This document shows, one piece after another, positions 9,976-20,519 of a stretch of 64,000 nt of DNA. Position 1 is the stretch's first letter. Each line of letters opens with the position of its first letter. Under the pieces are notes generated by a model that saw nothing but the letters and a program-made list of their open reading frames with translations, ran no database searches and was not told the DNA's origin. Position numbers and translations under genes: made by a program. Origin of the DNA: Lepidurus packardi (lineage: Eukaryota > Arthropoda > Branchiopoda > Notostraca > Triopsidae); the NCBI GenBank assembly GCA_023053545.1, contig JAKZAN010000005.1:6076001-6140000 (forward strand), written 5' to 3'.

Positions 9976-11128
9976 TTTAAACATGTGTATAAGTTATTGA
10001 CTTGAATTCGATCTATTTATTAAAAAAACAATTGTAATTGTACACTTAATTGTACCATAACATATGCTTTCTACTTTCATTAATATCACGTTGCCCAGAT
10101 TTTTTTATTCGCTATTGAAAATGTCTGCAGAATATAACATGTGGCATGATTTGTATCATGTATTCTACATTTGCAATAAAGGCAGTAATTTAAATTCATG
10201 TAAAGTAGATGCCTCTTATTGTGATTTTTCACGTTCAACGTTCGTCAAGTGAATACTGATTCAATTGAACGGAGATTATAACAATCGGAAATATGTACCT
10301 ACATGTGTTCAAATAGGTAGGTTTATGGTGATGGTGAGAAAAAAATTATTCAGAACGATATTACAATTTATTGTCTGCAAAATGAATAAAGTACGTGACT
10401 TGTAAAGACTGCAGTTAATTAAAGGAACTGGTCATTGAATCGAATAACCTGTTCACTTAATTGATTGGGAAGTTTAGAAGGAATTACACCCTAAGCGTGG
10501 TAGGCTGGAAATGACCGGATTGGTCAAAACACCGTAAAAGCAATGTCATTGGTCAATTTGCAAAGTCTATAGCAATCACTACTGTAGCTTCGTCACTGTA
10601 CTGTATGTGAAGATTCTTTTGCAATTGATTATAATAACCGAAACTGTGATTCTAATAACCGATTAAAATACTATGAATTTCGTCAATTTGAATCGGTCCT
10701 TTAAAATTTGATTCCATAATGTAGCTGATTCTAATCACCAGTGATCACGATATGCGGCATCTACTGATGTATTTGGCTTGATTCGTAGTAACTGGATTTG
10801 CTTTACAGTTATGTGTTGAAAGGAATGATTAACGGTTTAATGAAAGGGTAACAGTTTACCGTCGCGATGTTAGAAATGGCCAACGGCTAGTTTGCTCTGG
10901 TTGTCTTGTTTCAATCGTGACACTTCTTTTTTTCCCACCTTTTGGTAAGAGGAAAAACTTGCCTAGACCCGCGCTTGGCATCGAAGCGTAACTTGCGTGT
11001 CTGCTATTTCAAAAGCTGTACAGCTATGACAAAAGTATGGAGTCCCGAACGAAACATCACTAGTTGTCTTGCGTGATGGGAATACTTCGGTACCGTTTAT
11101 ATCCTTGCGGTGAAGAAGATCTTTGAAG
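9976..11128. other. Intergenic, no gene seen
   Basis: About 1.15 kb of AT-rich DNA holding 3' UTR of the upstream gene (AATAAA near 10154 and 10383) and short repeated words such as ATAATAACCGA and GATTCTAATAACCGA around 10630-10665. No coding exon is supported. Confidence 0.4.
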
Positions 11129-11890
11129 ATGGCAAGCATCACCTTTGGCTTATTAGGCCTTGTGCTAACCCTCATACCCCCGTTGACTTCCGGTGGGCCT
11201 GTGCAGAAATGGCCCGAAAAAACGGCGGTTGCAAACACAAACTTCATTGAAACTAACCTTGACGAGTCTGAGCGCCTGGGACTTCCAAAACTAAACCCCA
11301 AAAGTGAAAACAATACTCATGTGGAAGACCTTACGCTGAAAAACAAAACAGAAGAAAACAAGGCAAATCAGTTGCAAAACAAAACAGTTGCATTGGACCT
11401 CTATAACCAAACCGTGTCCAATATGACGGGATTTTTGAAAGAAAGTAACGCCAAGTTTCGTCAAATCCAACTTCACTCTCGATCCAATTTGGAGGTTATG
11501 AATTCAACTAACAATAACGAACGAAAAGACTTTGTAGCTCTGCAAACTTCGAGCCTTTTCAACCCGCTAGGATTCTTGATGGACGACAACCCAAAATCGC
11601 GTTACAATATCATTTTCCGGCGTATCTTGCATTTCATCACGATTTTTGAAATTAACAACGCAGACAAGCTTCGTTCAAAAGTGGAAGTGCTCAGAGCGGT
11701 ATTTTGGCCAGTTTACAAGCTAGTAGCCTTCGGAAATCAACTATTAACGTTCCGGGCTGACCGAAACCAAATAACGTACAGAAATCTCGACAACCCAGAC
11801 GGCTTTAACTTCATCCATTTCATCGACTTCGTCTTGAGACAATTAACCACATCGCCTGCATCGGATAACGTGGCTCCTTTAGTCCAGTGA
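11129..11890 (+). CDS. Secreted, heavily N-glycosylated protein, 253 aa
   Basis: A single-exon gene. I chose the ATG at 11129, the first in-frame ATG; the reading frame stays open a little further 5' but offers no better start. Residues 1-22 are a signal peptide (MASITFGLLGLVLTLIPPLT). The next hundred residues carry at least six N-x-S/T sites (NNT, NKT twice, NQT, NMT, NST). The C-terminal half is predicted helical and has no membrane span or cysteine pairs. It does not show the four-cysteine core of its neighbours. An AATAAA signal lies at 11903-11908, and the gene converges on Spindly. Unrecognised. A TTTATATCC box sits only about 30 nt before the ATG, so the true transcription start is unclear. 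Confidence 0.7.
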   Translation: MASITFGLLGLVLTLIPPLTSGGPVQKWPEKTAVANTNFIETNLDESERLGLPKLNPKSENNTHVEDLTLKNKTEENKANQLQNKTVALDLYNQTVSNMTGFLKESNAKFRQIQLHSRSNLEVMNSTNNNERKDFVALQTSSLFNPLGFLMDDNPKSRYNIIFRRILHFITIFEINNADKLRSKVEVLRAVFWPVYKLVAFGNQLLTFRADRNQITYRNLDNPDGFNFIHFIDFVLRQLTTSPASDNVAPLVQ

Positions 11891-12104
11891 CCTCCTTTTC
11901 GCAATAAATAAATATTCATGCGATGAACTTTGGGTTAGGTTATTGCAAAAAAAAAAAGTAATCGATTTTTTTTGCCGGATATGACCTCCTTTTAACTCTC
12001 TTAAAAGAAAAACAGGTTCTACCAAGCAATCCAGTATTGCAAAGCTCTATTGTATTAAACACCTCTGCCTCTATACAAGAATTTAGGTTTATTTGAAAGA
12101 AAAA

Positions 12105-12911
12105 TTATTGTTGTGTACATTCATTGGCGGGGCTATTGGACTCAACTCGGATTAGTTTAACTGGCTTAGCTCCTCGAGTACTCTTCCCTTCTTCGGGTAA
12201 GTTAGGAGCAGTCTGAGATTCATTTGCTAGCCCCTGTTCATAGGTTTCACCGTTAGATTCGTGAACTTGCACATTTTCCTTGATTCGGACTGTGCGTGCT
12301 GGGTGCTCGGTCAAAATCGGGACTTTGACATCCCCCTTTTCCTTACCATCGCCTATTTGGCTATTGCTCGAAGACTTGTGGTGTTCCATTATAGGACAGA
12401 CAGGCGCTGGGGTAGTAGAGGGAACTTTTTCAACGATTCTCGCATGACCCTTTACAGGTTGGGGCAGCATTTGTGTTCCTAAAATAGAAGCTCTTCTTAT
12501 TAGCGGAATGTAAAAAAAAAAGATTCATTACTAGTCTGGGGAAGTTGATTTTCCAGTTCTCCGAGTTTGGTTTGAAGTCGGTAGTTCTCGGCGCGATACT
12601 TGTCAACCTGTTTTTCTGCTTCGCGTTTACCTTTGATGGCACTTAGCACTTGGTCCGTTTGAGAAATGCGATACAATCTTTCTTTGTGAAGCTCTTCCTC
12701 CACCGTCTTCACCCGTGTTCTATTTTACATCAAAAAGCAACTATTGTATAGCGTTAATAATTTATAAACCCCTTTAAGTTACTGTGCTTGTTGTAGAAGC
12801 ACTTCAATGACAGAACTGGGTGATTCTTTGGTTCCACCTTGGCGAGGTGAAATAGTCTGAGAAGAATTTGAATCCCTCAATTTTTCCGCCAACGTCTAAC
12901 AGAAAAATGTT

Positions 12912-12970
<59 letters not shown>

Positions 12971-14227
12971 GAAGCTTGGGAGCGTAACGATTGGACTAGC
13001 ATTTCTAATTGTTGAATGTAAGCGCTGTTATCACGATTGGCCGCTGTGCACATAAGGTTTGCAATTTCGTTCTGTGAAAGTTTGAATGAAAAGTGTTTTC
13101 ATTTATCCTTGAAAATTACTTTAAGGCTGGTATTCTTCGTAGTTAATGCCGCGGTTTGGAGCAAGGCTTTTTCATGCCGTGCACGCAAACTGGCCATTTG
13201 CTTCTCAACTTGTTTCCTGCGATCTTCTACCTCCCCAAATAAGGAATTGCCTCTTTTGCTAGGATCAACCTGAGCCATTTTGTTCGCCTCAGCTAGAGCT
13301 TCAAGTTCCATAATTTCAATACGTTTTTCCTAAGCAAAGTAAAATAAAAGTTAGTAGCAGACAGGGAAATTAAATTACAGTAAAAAGTCTAGTTGGCCAT
13401 TATACTTCAAGCAAATTTGACGCTGTAGCGAGCTCGCGTTCTTTTTCTTCCAGATTTTGCTTCAGGTTTTCAACTCGGGATCTCAAACGTTTCTCCATGG
13501 CTTGGGAGTCCTGAAATTTGCCTTCGATAATGGCCAAGTTGCCTTCTAGCGTCTCTTTGGTACGTTCATGCTCCTCTAGTAACAGAGTCAGACGGGTTAT
13601 TTCTTCTTCATGCTGACTTTTATCCAAAGCGATTGGACTGGAGTTGTTGGCAAACTTAGCCCTTTCAAACTCTCGCTCCCAATGCTGAATTTGGATTAGA
13701 TATTGCTCTTCTTTGGCTCTATGTTCTTCCAGCAACTCATCAGCCTCTCTCAACTAGGAAATAAAGTTACAATTTGAGTAGTGTATGACAATAAGCTTTG
13801 GATTTTACTCGTAGGATAAAATTTTGATGATCTGCCTTGGATTTTTCGCTGATGGACTTACGGGCGTTAATAAGCTTGTCCTGCAATTGTTCTATATCTG
13901 AGGCTTGGTTTCTTTGAACCTGGGTAGCAGAGTCTAGCTGCAACTTTAAGGAATGACGTTCTTGCTCTAGTAACTTGGTATTAGAAACAAATTAATAGTA
14001 ATTTTTTTAAAATAAAAATTAACACTATTTACTTCTATCTTCTGCTGTTGTGACGATTGTATATGTTTAAGTTTCCTTTCCAATTCATGGTTCGAATTGA
14101 GAAGCTGAGTACCAAAAAGACCAGCTTTATCAAGGTTATCTTGCAAGCTTTTCATCTCCAGCGCCTGGTCTCTTATTTTAACTTCTTGTTGCTGCACAAT
14201 TCTTTCCAAATCCGCTACGCCCTCCAT
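12105..14227 (-). CDS. spindly: Spindly, dynein/dynactin kinetochore adaptor
   Basis: Eight coding exons (14227-14033, 13973-13809, 13753-13406, 13329-13120, 13071-12970, 12895-12783, 12719-12532, 12478-12105) close in frame to 564 aa, close to the human length of about 605. The protein is almost all coiled coil. Near the N-terminus LDKAGLFGTQLL fits the CC1-box position for dynein light-intermediate-chain binding. In exon 4, KRGNSLFGEVEDRRK is the Spindly motif that binds the dynactin pointed end. The C-terminus ends in CTQQ, equivalent to the farnesylated CPQQ of human Spindly that docks on the RZZ complex. In this family the protein recruits dynein to unattached kinetochores. AATAAA lies just past the stop (plus-strand TTTATT at 12088). 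It converges on the 11.1 kb gene and is divergent from NUPR1. Confidence 0.93.
12914..12967. repeat. 54-nt poly(T) tract inside a Spindly intron
   Basis: An uninterrupted T run on the plus strand. On the transcribed strand it is a poly(A) run that begins directly at the exon-5 donor (GT followed by about 54 A). It may be the tail of an old retroposon or simple slippage. Confidence 0.9.
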
Positions 14228-14249
14228 ATTTTGAAAAGAGTTTAGTCTG

Positions 14250-15070
14250 TAAGAAGATTATTAGGTGCAATTATTATTAATTTTCTAAAAATACTGAAAG
14301 AAAACTGTCATTTACTTACCAAACATTCAGATTCACACGTACTTTGTATTCAAATTTTAAACTACCGAGTACATATCTAAATAAGTAACGGTGAATGGTA
14401 GTTTGAATTCGTGGTTCGAATCTGACCAGCGAATGGTCGTAACACTTCTCTTACACGTGATGGGAACGGTGACAAAGAGAATTGTAGAAAAAAAATCGTA
14501 ATTCGCTTGATACAATCTCGTCGTGCTTTCCGTCGTTGTATATTCAACGGCAGTTTTATTTTTATATATCTGAAAGCAAAATGTATGGCTTTCTGCCAGC
14601 TTGCAATGTAAAAGCACGGTTGAGAGAATCGTGTTTCTGTTTCGCATGAAGGTGATCCTGAACCTTGAAAACTAGCAAAGCCGGGGGAATCGGTTGCTAA
14701 GTTGTGAGGACAAATAAAAGTAGAAACGGTGGGAGAACCAGCCCGGGCAGGAAAACCGTACAGGAATGGGGTTGTTCTTTCGACCTTCATACAACAGCAC
14801 CACTGATCTCACATTACTAAAAGCCAACCATCTTATTGATCTATGTAGTCTACGTATAGCTATAGGAGCAAATAATATATCAGTGTTAAATTCTTATGTT
14901 GCAGAAATTCCTATGATTTTCGAATGACATTTTGTTGTATTGTAATCCGAGATAATGCCTGAGAAATGAGCGCAACTGTTGCGCAAGTTAATCAAGTTTT
15001 TAGGAAAGTAAATATTATTGCCATGTGGAAGCCCCTGAGAAACCGGCCCTAAGGCTAAACAAGGACCCGG
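14250..15070. other. Divergent Spindly/NUPR1 spacer
   Basis: Upstream sequence of two divergent genes. Minus-strand ORFs at 14357-14790 have no family resemblance or splice context, so I leave them out. Confidence 0.4.
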
Positions 15071-15072
15071 GG

Positions 15073-15079
15073 TATATAA
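15073..15079 (+). promoter_or_regulatory. TATA box of NUPR1
   Basis: GGTATATAAC lies about 30 nt before a likely start near 15103. A non-coding first exon then leads to a splice into the coding exon (acceptor TATATAG at 15282-15288). Confidence 0.65.
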
Positions 15080-15309
15080 CAGCACCGGTTTCACAACAAG
15101 CGCAGTACACTCAACAGATCCTGCCTAGCAAGGAAGAGCCAAAGCCAGCCGTTTCGACTGAAACATTCATCGTTTGTAATAAGTGACGAGTGCTTGTATT
15201 TTCTTTTTATTAGTAAGATTAATGTTAAGAATTCAAATATTCAGCTATTAACTGTCATTTATTATGTTTCACCATTATTAGTATATAGCCCCGAATTCTG
15301 AACGACAAG

Positions 15310-15513
15310 ATGTCTGAAGCCCATTTTGATGAGTACGAACACTACAACTTTGACACAGAAAAGCAGCTATTTTCGGGTAATAGCGGAAGGCTAAGGAGCA
15401 AGTTGGAAGCCAGCAAACATACTAATCGTCCAGATCCAAGTGGCCATTCGCGCAAATTGCTGACCAAGATGGTCAACACTGAGCACAAACGAAGAAATCC
15501 GGTCAAATCCTAA
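15310..15513 (+). CDS. NUPR1: NUPR1 (p8) stress-response nuclear protein
   Basis: A 67-aa protein recognised from its N-terminus (MSEAHFDEYEHYNFDTEK) and its basic half with TNRPDPSGHSRKLLTKM. The latter matches the vertebrate NUPR1 block TNRPSPGGHERKLVTKL. The insect orthologue, as I recall it, has nearly the same first 15 residues. The family is an intrinsically disordered, HMG-like nuclear chromatin cofactor induced by stress; the C-terminal Lys/Arg stretch (EHKRRNPVKS) is the likely nuclear signal. The first exon (about 15103-15175) is non-coding. A consensus donor CAG|GTAAGA at 15546 lies beyond the stop, so the 3' UTR may be spliced. It is TATA-driven and divergent from Spindly. Confidence 0.9.
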   Translation: MSEAHFDEYEHYNFDTEKQLFSGNSGRLRSKLEASKHTNRPDPSGHSRKLLTKMVNTEHKRRNPVKS

Positions 15514-15549
15514 TCGCCCTAAGAGTCCAAACTTTCTCTCCCTCAGGTA

Positions 15550-17200
15550 AGACCTTGTTCGCCCTTCACTCTTCGTAAACAACCCTCCTGGTTCCTTTTC
15601 TTAGAAAAGGAGGGGATCCGAATTCCAAAGTTTTACAGGAAAATTATATTCATCCTCCATAGGTAACCGACCATCTCTCCCTTTATACGTGAGTTCCTTG
15701 CGTTAGCGTCGTGTCTTGGTTAAGGCAACCACGATATTCGAGTTCTTTTTGTCTCCATTATGCCCAATCTCAAAGCGTATCACTTATTAAGTTCCAACGG
15801 TTAAAGGGATCTCTCCATTGTAGTCTGCTGTGACTTCCTTTATTATCTCTGAAATGATGAAAATGTACAAAATATTGCCTCTTGAAATTAATACACTGAT
15901 AGCGAGTTTGAGATAACCCTGGAAAGCTTTTTTTATTTTAACGGACCACAAAAGGTCCTTGACGGTGAGCACAAAGTAACTACTTCCCTAATCAGAATGT
16001 ACACGCGGGCGTTATGACGCATAAAGCATTCAATTGCGCAGTTTGAAGTGTTTCGAAGGACTTGTACTTGTGCCAACAATGTAAACAGATATGATAATAG
16101 CCGAGCAATCAAATTTACTGCGTTACATCTCCGTTAGGGAAGCCTGTGCAAGTTTCCTTCATTTTGTTGTTGTTTATTTCAGGTCATTGTGCAAAAAACC
16201 GACAAGTTTTTCACCATAACTCAGATAACGTTAGAGGTGAGTCACGATTCCATGTTAAGGGCATTGATCTTCTAGCCTGAATTAGAGGATAACGAGATCA
16301 GGAACGTTCGTTTTGCAGTCGTAAACAAAGAGTTACGCAATTTTACCTTGTTATGATAGCCATAAAAAAAATTGAGGTCAGGAACAGTATTTTCTTGAAA
16401 TGTTTTACTCCGTTGGGCCCTATACTAGGTCCATATGTTTCGACAGAAGGTTATTTAAAGGGCGTCTTTTTAATGTTTTTGTTTGTCTGTAGTTTAAAAA
16501 AAAAATACTGATAATTTGAGCGCGAAGAGCATTGTAATGGCGCAGGATCGCGTGCCTCAGATGTCCGCGTTTGCTGTTGCTAGGCTGTTAAAACCTGCAT
16601 AGATAACTATTATCCTTATTTTCTGTTTATAGTTACTTCATAACTATTGGATGTAGAACAGAATTTGGATATTTTGTAAAATAACTTACTTATGATAAAA
16701 ATTACAATACAAGTATTAATTTATACAATTACTAATTTGTAAATTATTACAAGAAATTCCTCAGAAATAAGATTTTCTCAGCTAACTTTGTACGATTTTG
16801 ATGTATGATACATTATATTTAAAATTATCATAACTTGTAAGACTTAAAAAATTTTTTACGCAAACATATGTTCGAAAAGACTAACTTATTTAAAATACCT
16901 CTATCCCCTACATTATTGTCACAATATAATTTCATTGTATTGCGCAGAGAATTAGAACTTTAGAATCAACATTTGCCATGCTGTAGCGCCATGAGAGTTT
17001 CTACTGCACCGTGGCCTTAATATTTTACATCCCTTTATACAAAAGCATCTTTGTGCGGTGTGTAGGCTGTAGGCTAGGCTGTAGGGCTTTAGGTTGTAGG
17101 GCTTTAGGCTTATTATATTTTGGGGGAGATACGTGGGGGGTGAAGAAAACTGTTTCCGCCACATGTTGACGTACAGTTCGGTTACGTAGCTACGTACTGT
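15550..17200. other. Intergenic or 3' UTR region
   Basis: No coding gene seen. A possible non-coding exon at about 16183-16236 has acceptor TTTCAG and donor GAG|GTGAGT, and could be spliced from the NUPR1 3' UTR donor at 15546. That is a guess from splice signals only. Confidence 0.3.
17058..17111. repeat. Short degenerate tandem repeat (TAGGCTGTAGG/GGGCTTTAGG)
   Basis: Words GTAGGCT, TAGGCTGTAGG and GTAGGGCTTTAGG recur in about 54 bp just upstream of the DUF4200-like gene. Confidence 0.65.
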
Positions 17201-17204
17201 AGCT

Positions 17205-18320
17205 ATGACTATGTTTGATCGATGTTCGATATTGTTTTGTACTACATTCAGCTCGGCTGAAAATATGAGTCCGAACAAGTTAATTCGCAATGAGTTAAGT
17301 AATTACGCTGATGTCAAGCGTGAAATTCTACGCTTGGACTTTGTAGCCCAAGGTCTTCACAAAGCTTGTCGACAGATAGAAGCTGAAAGTGAAAAAGAAC
17401 ACGGTTTGCTTAAACAAGAGTTGGTGGGTTTGGAAGAAGAAGACCGTGCGTTAGACACACTTGTTTTGACGGAAGAAAAACGAGCGTTAGACGCAGTCCA
17501 GGCTGCTCAAGGTCTTCATAAAGAAAAAAGTGATTGGGAAGCCCGCGTTGCTCACAATTCCAGCGAGATTGAACAAATGCAAAAGGAAATTGTACGGATG
17601 ACCGAAACAGTCGACAGTGCCGCGCAGTATCGTGCCTTTCTACAAAAGCTTGCTGGCAACGACCCAACCAAATTGGAGGAACTTTTATTGAACCCTCAAG
17701 TTTTAATCTCTGAAGCGCAAAAGAAAGAAAAGGATGTTTTTTCCTGTGCTATGCTCATACAACAACTAGCGCACATCGAAGATCAGTACGTAACTTATGA
17801 CCTCACGACGAAACCTTCAATATATACGACAAAAAAGTCGAAAGAAGAACCAGAAACTAAACCTACGTTCAATCCACTACCGCCTTATGAGTTTGGAGAA
17901 CCTGCTTTTACATTAGTGCGACAAATTTTTAGAACAATTCCCGGAGATTTTAATGCTTCGCGTTGTACTGAAATCCTGGACATGTTCGCCGTATTAGAGC
18001 GTTTTATTTTTAGTTTATTGGACGAAATTGAGGATCACGAGCCCCCGGACGTGGAGCGCATTATTCGTCGTGTGGTAGTACTTAAAAGGAAAAGAGCCCA
18101 CGCTGAAGAACAGCTGTTGATGACCCGAAAAAGAGAAGAACGAAAAGCGAAAGCTTTAGCCAGAGCCTTATCGCCCATCAAGAGACAAAACAAGACGAAA
18201 CTTGCATACGAGCCCAATATCACTGTTGTTAAGCCCCCGAAAGAACGAATCTTTCTCCCGGAAGAAACCTTGCAAGAAGATCTGTCGTTTATGTTCGAGG
18301 AAAACAGTTCAGTACACTAA
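17205..18320 (+). CDS. DUF4200 coiled-coil protein, CFAP100-like
   Basis: A single-exon coiled-coil protein of 371 aa from the first ATG, or about 351 aa from the ATG near 17265 (MSPNKLIRNE). The second start looks more natural because the extra N-terminal stretch is not helical. Long heptad-rich helices cover about residues 30-160. The segment around AAQYRAFLQKLA resembles the DUF4200 core HYKVYKDFLYKL. The C-terminus is a basic helix followed by an acidic-aromatic end (EDLSFMFEE), reminiscent of CFAP100. CFAP100 with CFAP73 forms the modifier-of-inner-arms complex of motile axonemes. If the assignment is right, the animal keeps at least one motile-cilium gene. It converges on the ZIP transporter (stops 375 bp apart). 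Another DUF4200 member is the main alternative. Confidence 0.55.
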   Translation: MTMFDRCSILFCTTFSSAENMSPNKLIRNELSNYADVKREILRLDFVAQGLHKACRQIEAESEKEHGLLKQELVGLEEEDRALDTLVLTEEKRALDAVQAAQGLHKEKSDWEARVAHNSSEIEQMQKEIVRMTETVDSAAQYRAFLQKLAGNDPTKLEELLLNPQVLISEAQKKEKDVFSCAMLIQQLAHIEDQYVTYDLTTKPSIYTTKKSKEEPETKPTFNPLPPYEFGEPAFTLVRQIFRTIPGDFNASRCTEILDMFAVLERFIFSLLDEIEDHEPPDVERIIRRVVVLKRKRAHAEEQLLMTRKREERKAKALARALSPIKRQNKTKLAYEPNITVVKPPKERIFLPEETLQEDLSFMFEENSSVH

Positions 18321-18695
18321 CTTCCCAACTTGCAAGAGTCTTAATAACACAATAACTGTAGTTTTTTTACTTGTATTTTTTAAACTTCATTTTTGAAATT
18401 GGTGAGGAACTTTAAAAATAATTTCTAATTGTTTCCTGTCGCTTAATTGTCCAATTACAGTTTATGTACCAAAGTTTGTTAGTAACATGTATTGCTAAAA
18501 AGCTAATTCCGCAACAATAGGATACCAAAAATTACATTAAAACACAGCTTTAATAAGCCTACTTTCGAAAAAAACCAGTGACTAGCGTCCCTTAACCGCT
18601 CCTTTAGTATCAAAAGCTTGGAATGTGACACGTGCAACAACGAAATAAACAATGAAAAATTGAAAATTTCCAAAAATGTTCTGATTTCTTTTGCT

Positions 18696-19763
18696 TCAAT
18701 GATGGGACCCAAAAATAACATTAATAACCGCCAACGTTAGGAATCCCAAGAACAAGAACAGGACTTTGATCAGCCGGGAATCTTTCGTGCTTTCTACTGT
18801 TACTAATTCTTGTGGGATAAGGCCCAAGAAGATTACATGAATAAATATTCCCGCCGCCAAAGACTGGAGTATAACCGAGATGATGGTTCCCGCCACACCG
18901 GGTAATTGTTGAATACAGATGCCCAATATGATGCCGACCGGAACGGTTGAAGTAAAAAGTATCACATATTGACTGCTTCGTAGTAGCGAAATATTGTAGC
19001 GTGTAATGTTAATACCCACCGAGAAGGCGACCAATGCCTCGTGGAAAATAATGGCAAAGAATAAATGGAGTATCTTGATATGATCCGTCTGTAAGCCTAG
19101 AGCAATTCCTTCGAAAAGCGAGTGGAGACTTATGGCGAAGAATAAAATGGCAAACTTGATCCAGCCATGGGAGGAAATGGTCATTAAATCGGCAACATGG
19201 TCCGAACAATGATTTTTTGTGTTAGGTAATTGATTTGGGGCCTGATTAGGGACAGCGTACTTAATCGCGAGGTCTTCGCAGGGTGCTGAAGAGGATTCGG
19301 TTAGGAGAGTATCGCATTCCTCTTCTTGGTGGAAATAAGCGCAAGCGGGAGATTCTTTTTGTTCTTGGATGACCTTTTCAGGAGACGAAGCAGTGCACTG
19401 CAGAATGGATTGTTCGATAACTAAGATGAGGAAAAAACCGACGATGACGATGAATTCGGGGACCGGGAAGTCGGTTTGAAATTCCAACTCCTGTTTGGCG
19501 TGCGTGAACTTTTCCTTGGCGTAAGGAAGTAAACCTAAGAAGCACATAGCCATGAAAACGCCAGCAGCCATGCAATTGCAAAACGAAATGATTCGGCGAG
19601 AAACGGGGCTGAGTTGAACAGGAGCACTTTTGTTGGTTGAGGATTTCTTCCTATGGAGGAGGCGGTGCTGGCGAGCTACTATACAAATAGGGATGAAAGC
19701 GCAAATGCTCATCACCACGAAAATGGCTGACGTACAGGCGACCAGTAGAATTATATTCTCCAT
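18696..19763 (-). CDS. ZIP-family zinc transporter (SLC39A1/2/3 type)
   Basis: A 355-aa single-exon protein with eight membrane helices and a variable His/Cys/acidic loop (about 120-200). Helix 4 carries the ZIP signature (H214, S215, F217, E218 in HSLFEGIALGLQ) and helix 5 the second metal-site pair H241-E242 (HEALVAFSVGI), the same HE pairing as in human ZIP3. These residues form the binuclear transport site. The family imports Zn2+ (and related metals) into the cytosol, usually at the plasma membrane. Length and loop position fit ZIP subfamily II (ZIP1/2/3). It is divergent from OTUD5 with a spacer of about 750 bp and converges on the coiled-coil gene. Confidence 0.92.
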   Translation of the reverse strand: MENIILLVACTSAIFVVMSICAFIPICIVARQHRLLHRKKSSTNKSAPVQLSPVSRRIISFCNCMAAGVFMAMCFLGLLPYAKEKFTHAKQELEFQTDFPVPEFIVIVGFFLILVIEQSILQCTASSPEKVIQEQKESPACAYFHQEEECDTLLTESSSAPCEDLAIKYAVPNQAPNQLPNTKNHCSDHVADLMTISSHGWIKFAILFFAISLHSLFEGIALGLQTDHIKILHLFFAIIFHEALVAFSVGINITRYNISLLRSSQYVILFTSTVPVGIILGICIQQLPGVAGTIISVILQSLAAGIFIHVIFLGLIPQELVTVESTKDSRLIKVLFLFLGFLTLAVINVIFGSHH

Positions 19764-20519
19764 TTCTAAAGGTATGAAAGTAACTAAAGTTTAGAGATAC
19801 TATCTGATTAATTTTATTAGAGCACGCCACACTTAACTTAGCTGATTTTGTACCGAACTACGTCTGAAGGGGCAATGTGGAAGGCGTTGGAAGCAAAATA
19901 TTTTGAAGTACACGCCCCTTATTCCCTGTTCGATTCAAAGTATACTTCAAAGTTGGTATGAGTGGAGTAGCAGGCTAGATAGTTGACTATGATTTCTTCC
20001 GATGATGCAAATTAAGATATAAAGAATTCATCGGTGTAAATGTGTGAAGTTTTACTATTTAAAAAATACTGCATAGTTTTTAATCTAAATAAGCCCGTTT
20101 CCTTATCTTATTTAATTTATCTAGGAAGTCAAATACTCAAAATTGGACAAGTTGCCTTAATTGAAGTTGGTATGCGAAGTTGACTTTGTAGTTGACTTGA
20201 ACCCTATCTTAGGAAACAAAATAAGCTTCTAAAGTTCCTCAATATCAAATTGATATACTTTATTGTTGCAAGATTTTTCTAGAGAAAGGTATATGGGTTC
20301 TAGGTAAGATTTTCGAGCAGGATTTTGCAACTTGATCATTGGCAACTTCAAATGCTCCTGAAAAGTCGGCTATTTAGCCTACTTGCTTGGCCTTCTTGTC
20401 TACTTCGTTCTCGCATATCAGCTGTCGCCATGTTTTGAGGGGTTTCTCGCCCAAAATTCGTCGTTTTTGGAACCTCTCAGGAATCCAACAATAGTGTACA
20501 ACTAAATGAGTCTTTCGCC

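Noticed and set aside
14357..14790. Overlapping minus ORFs between Spindly and NUPR1
   Set aside because: No family resemblance and located in a divergent promoter region.
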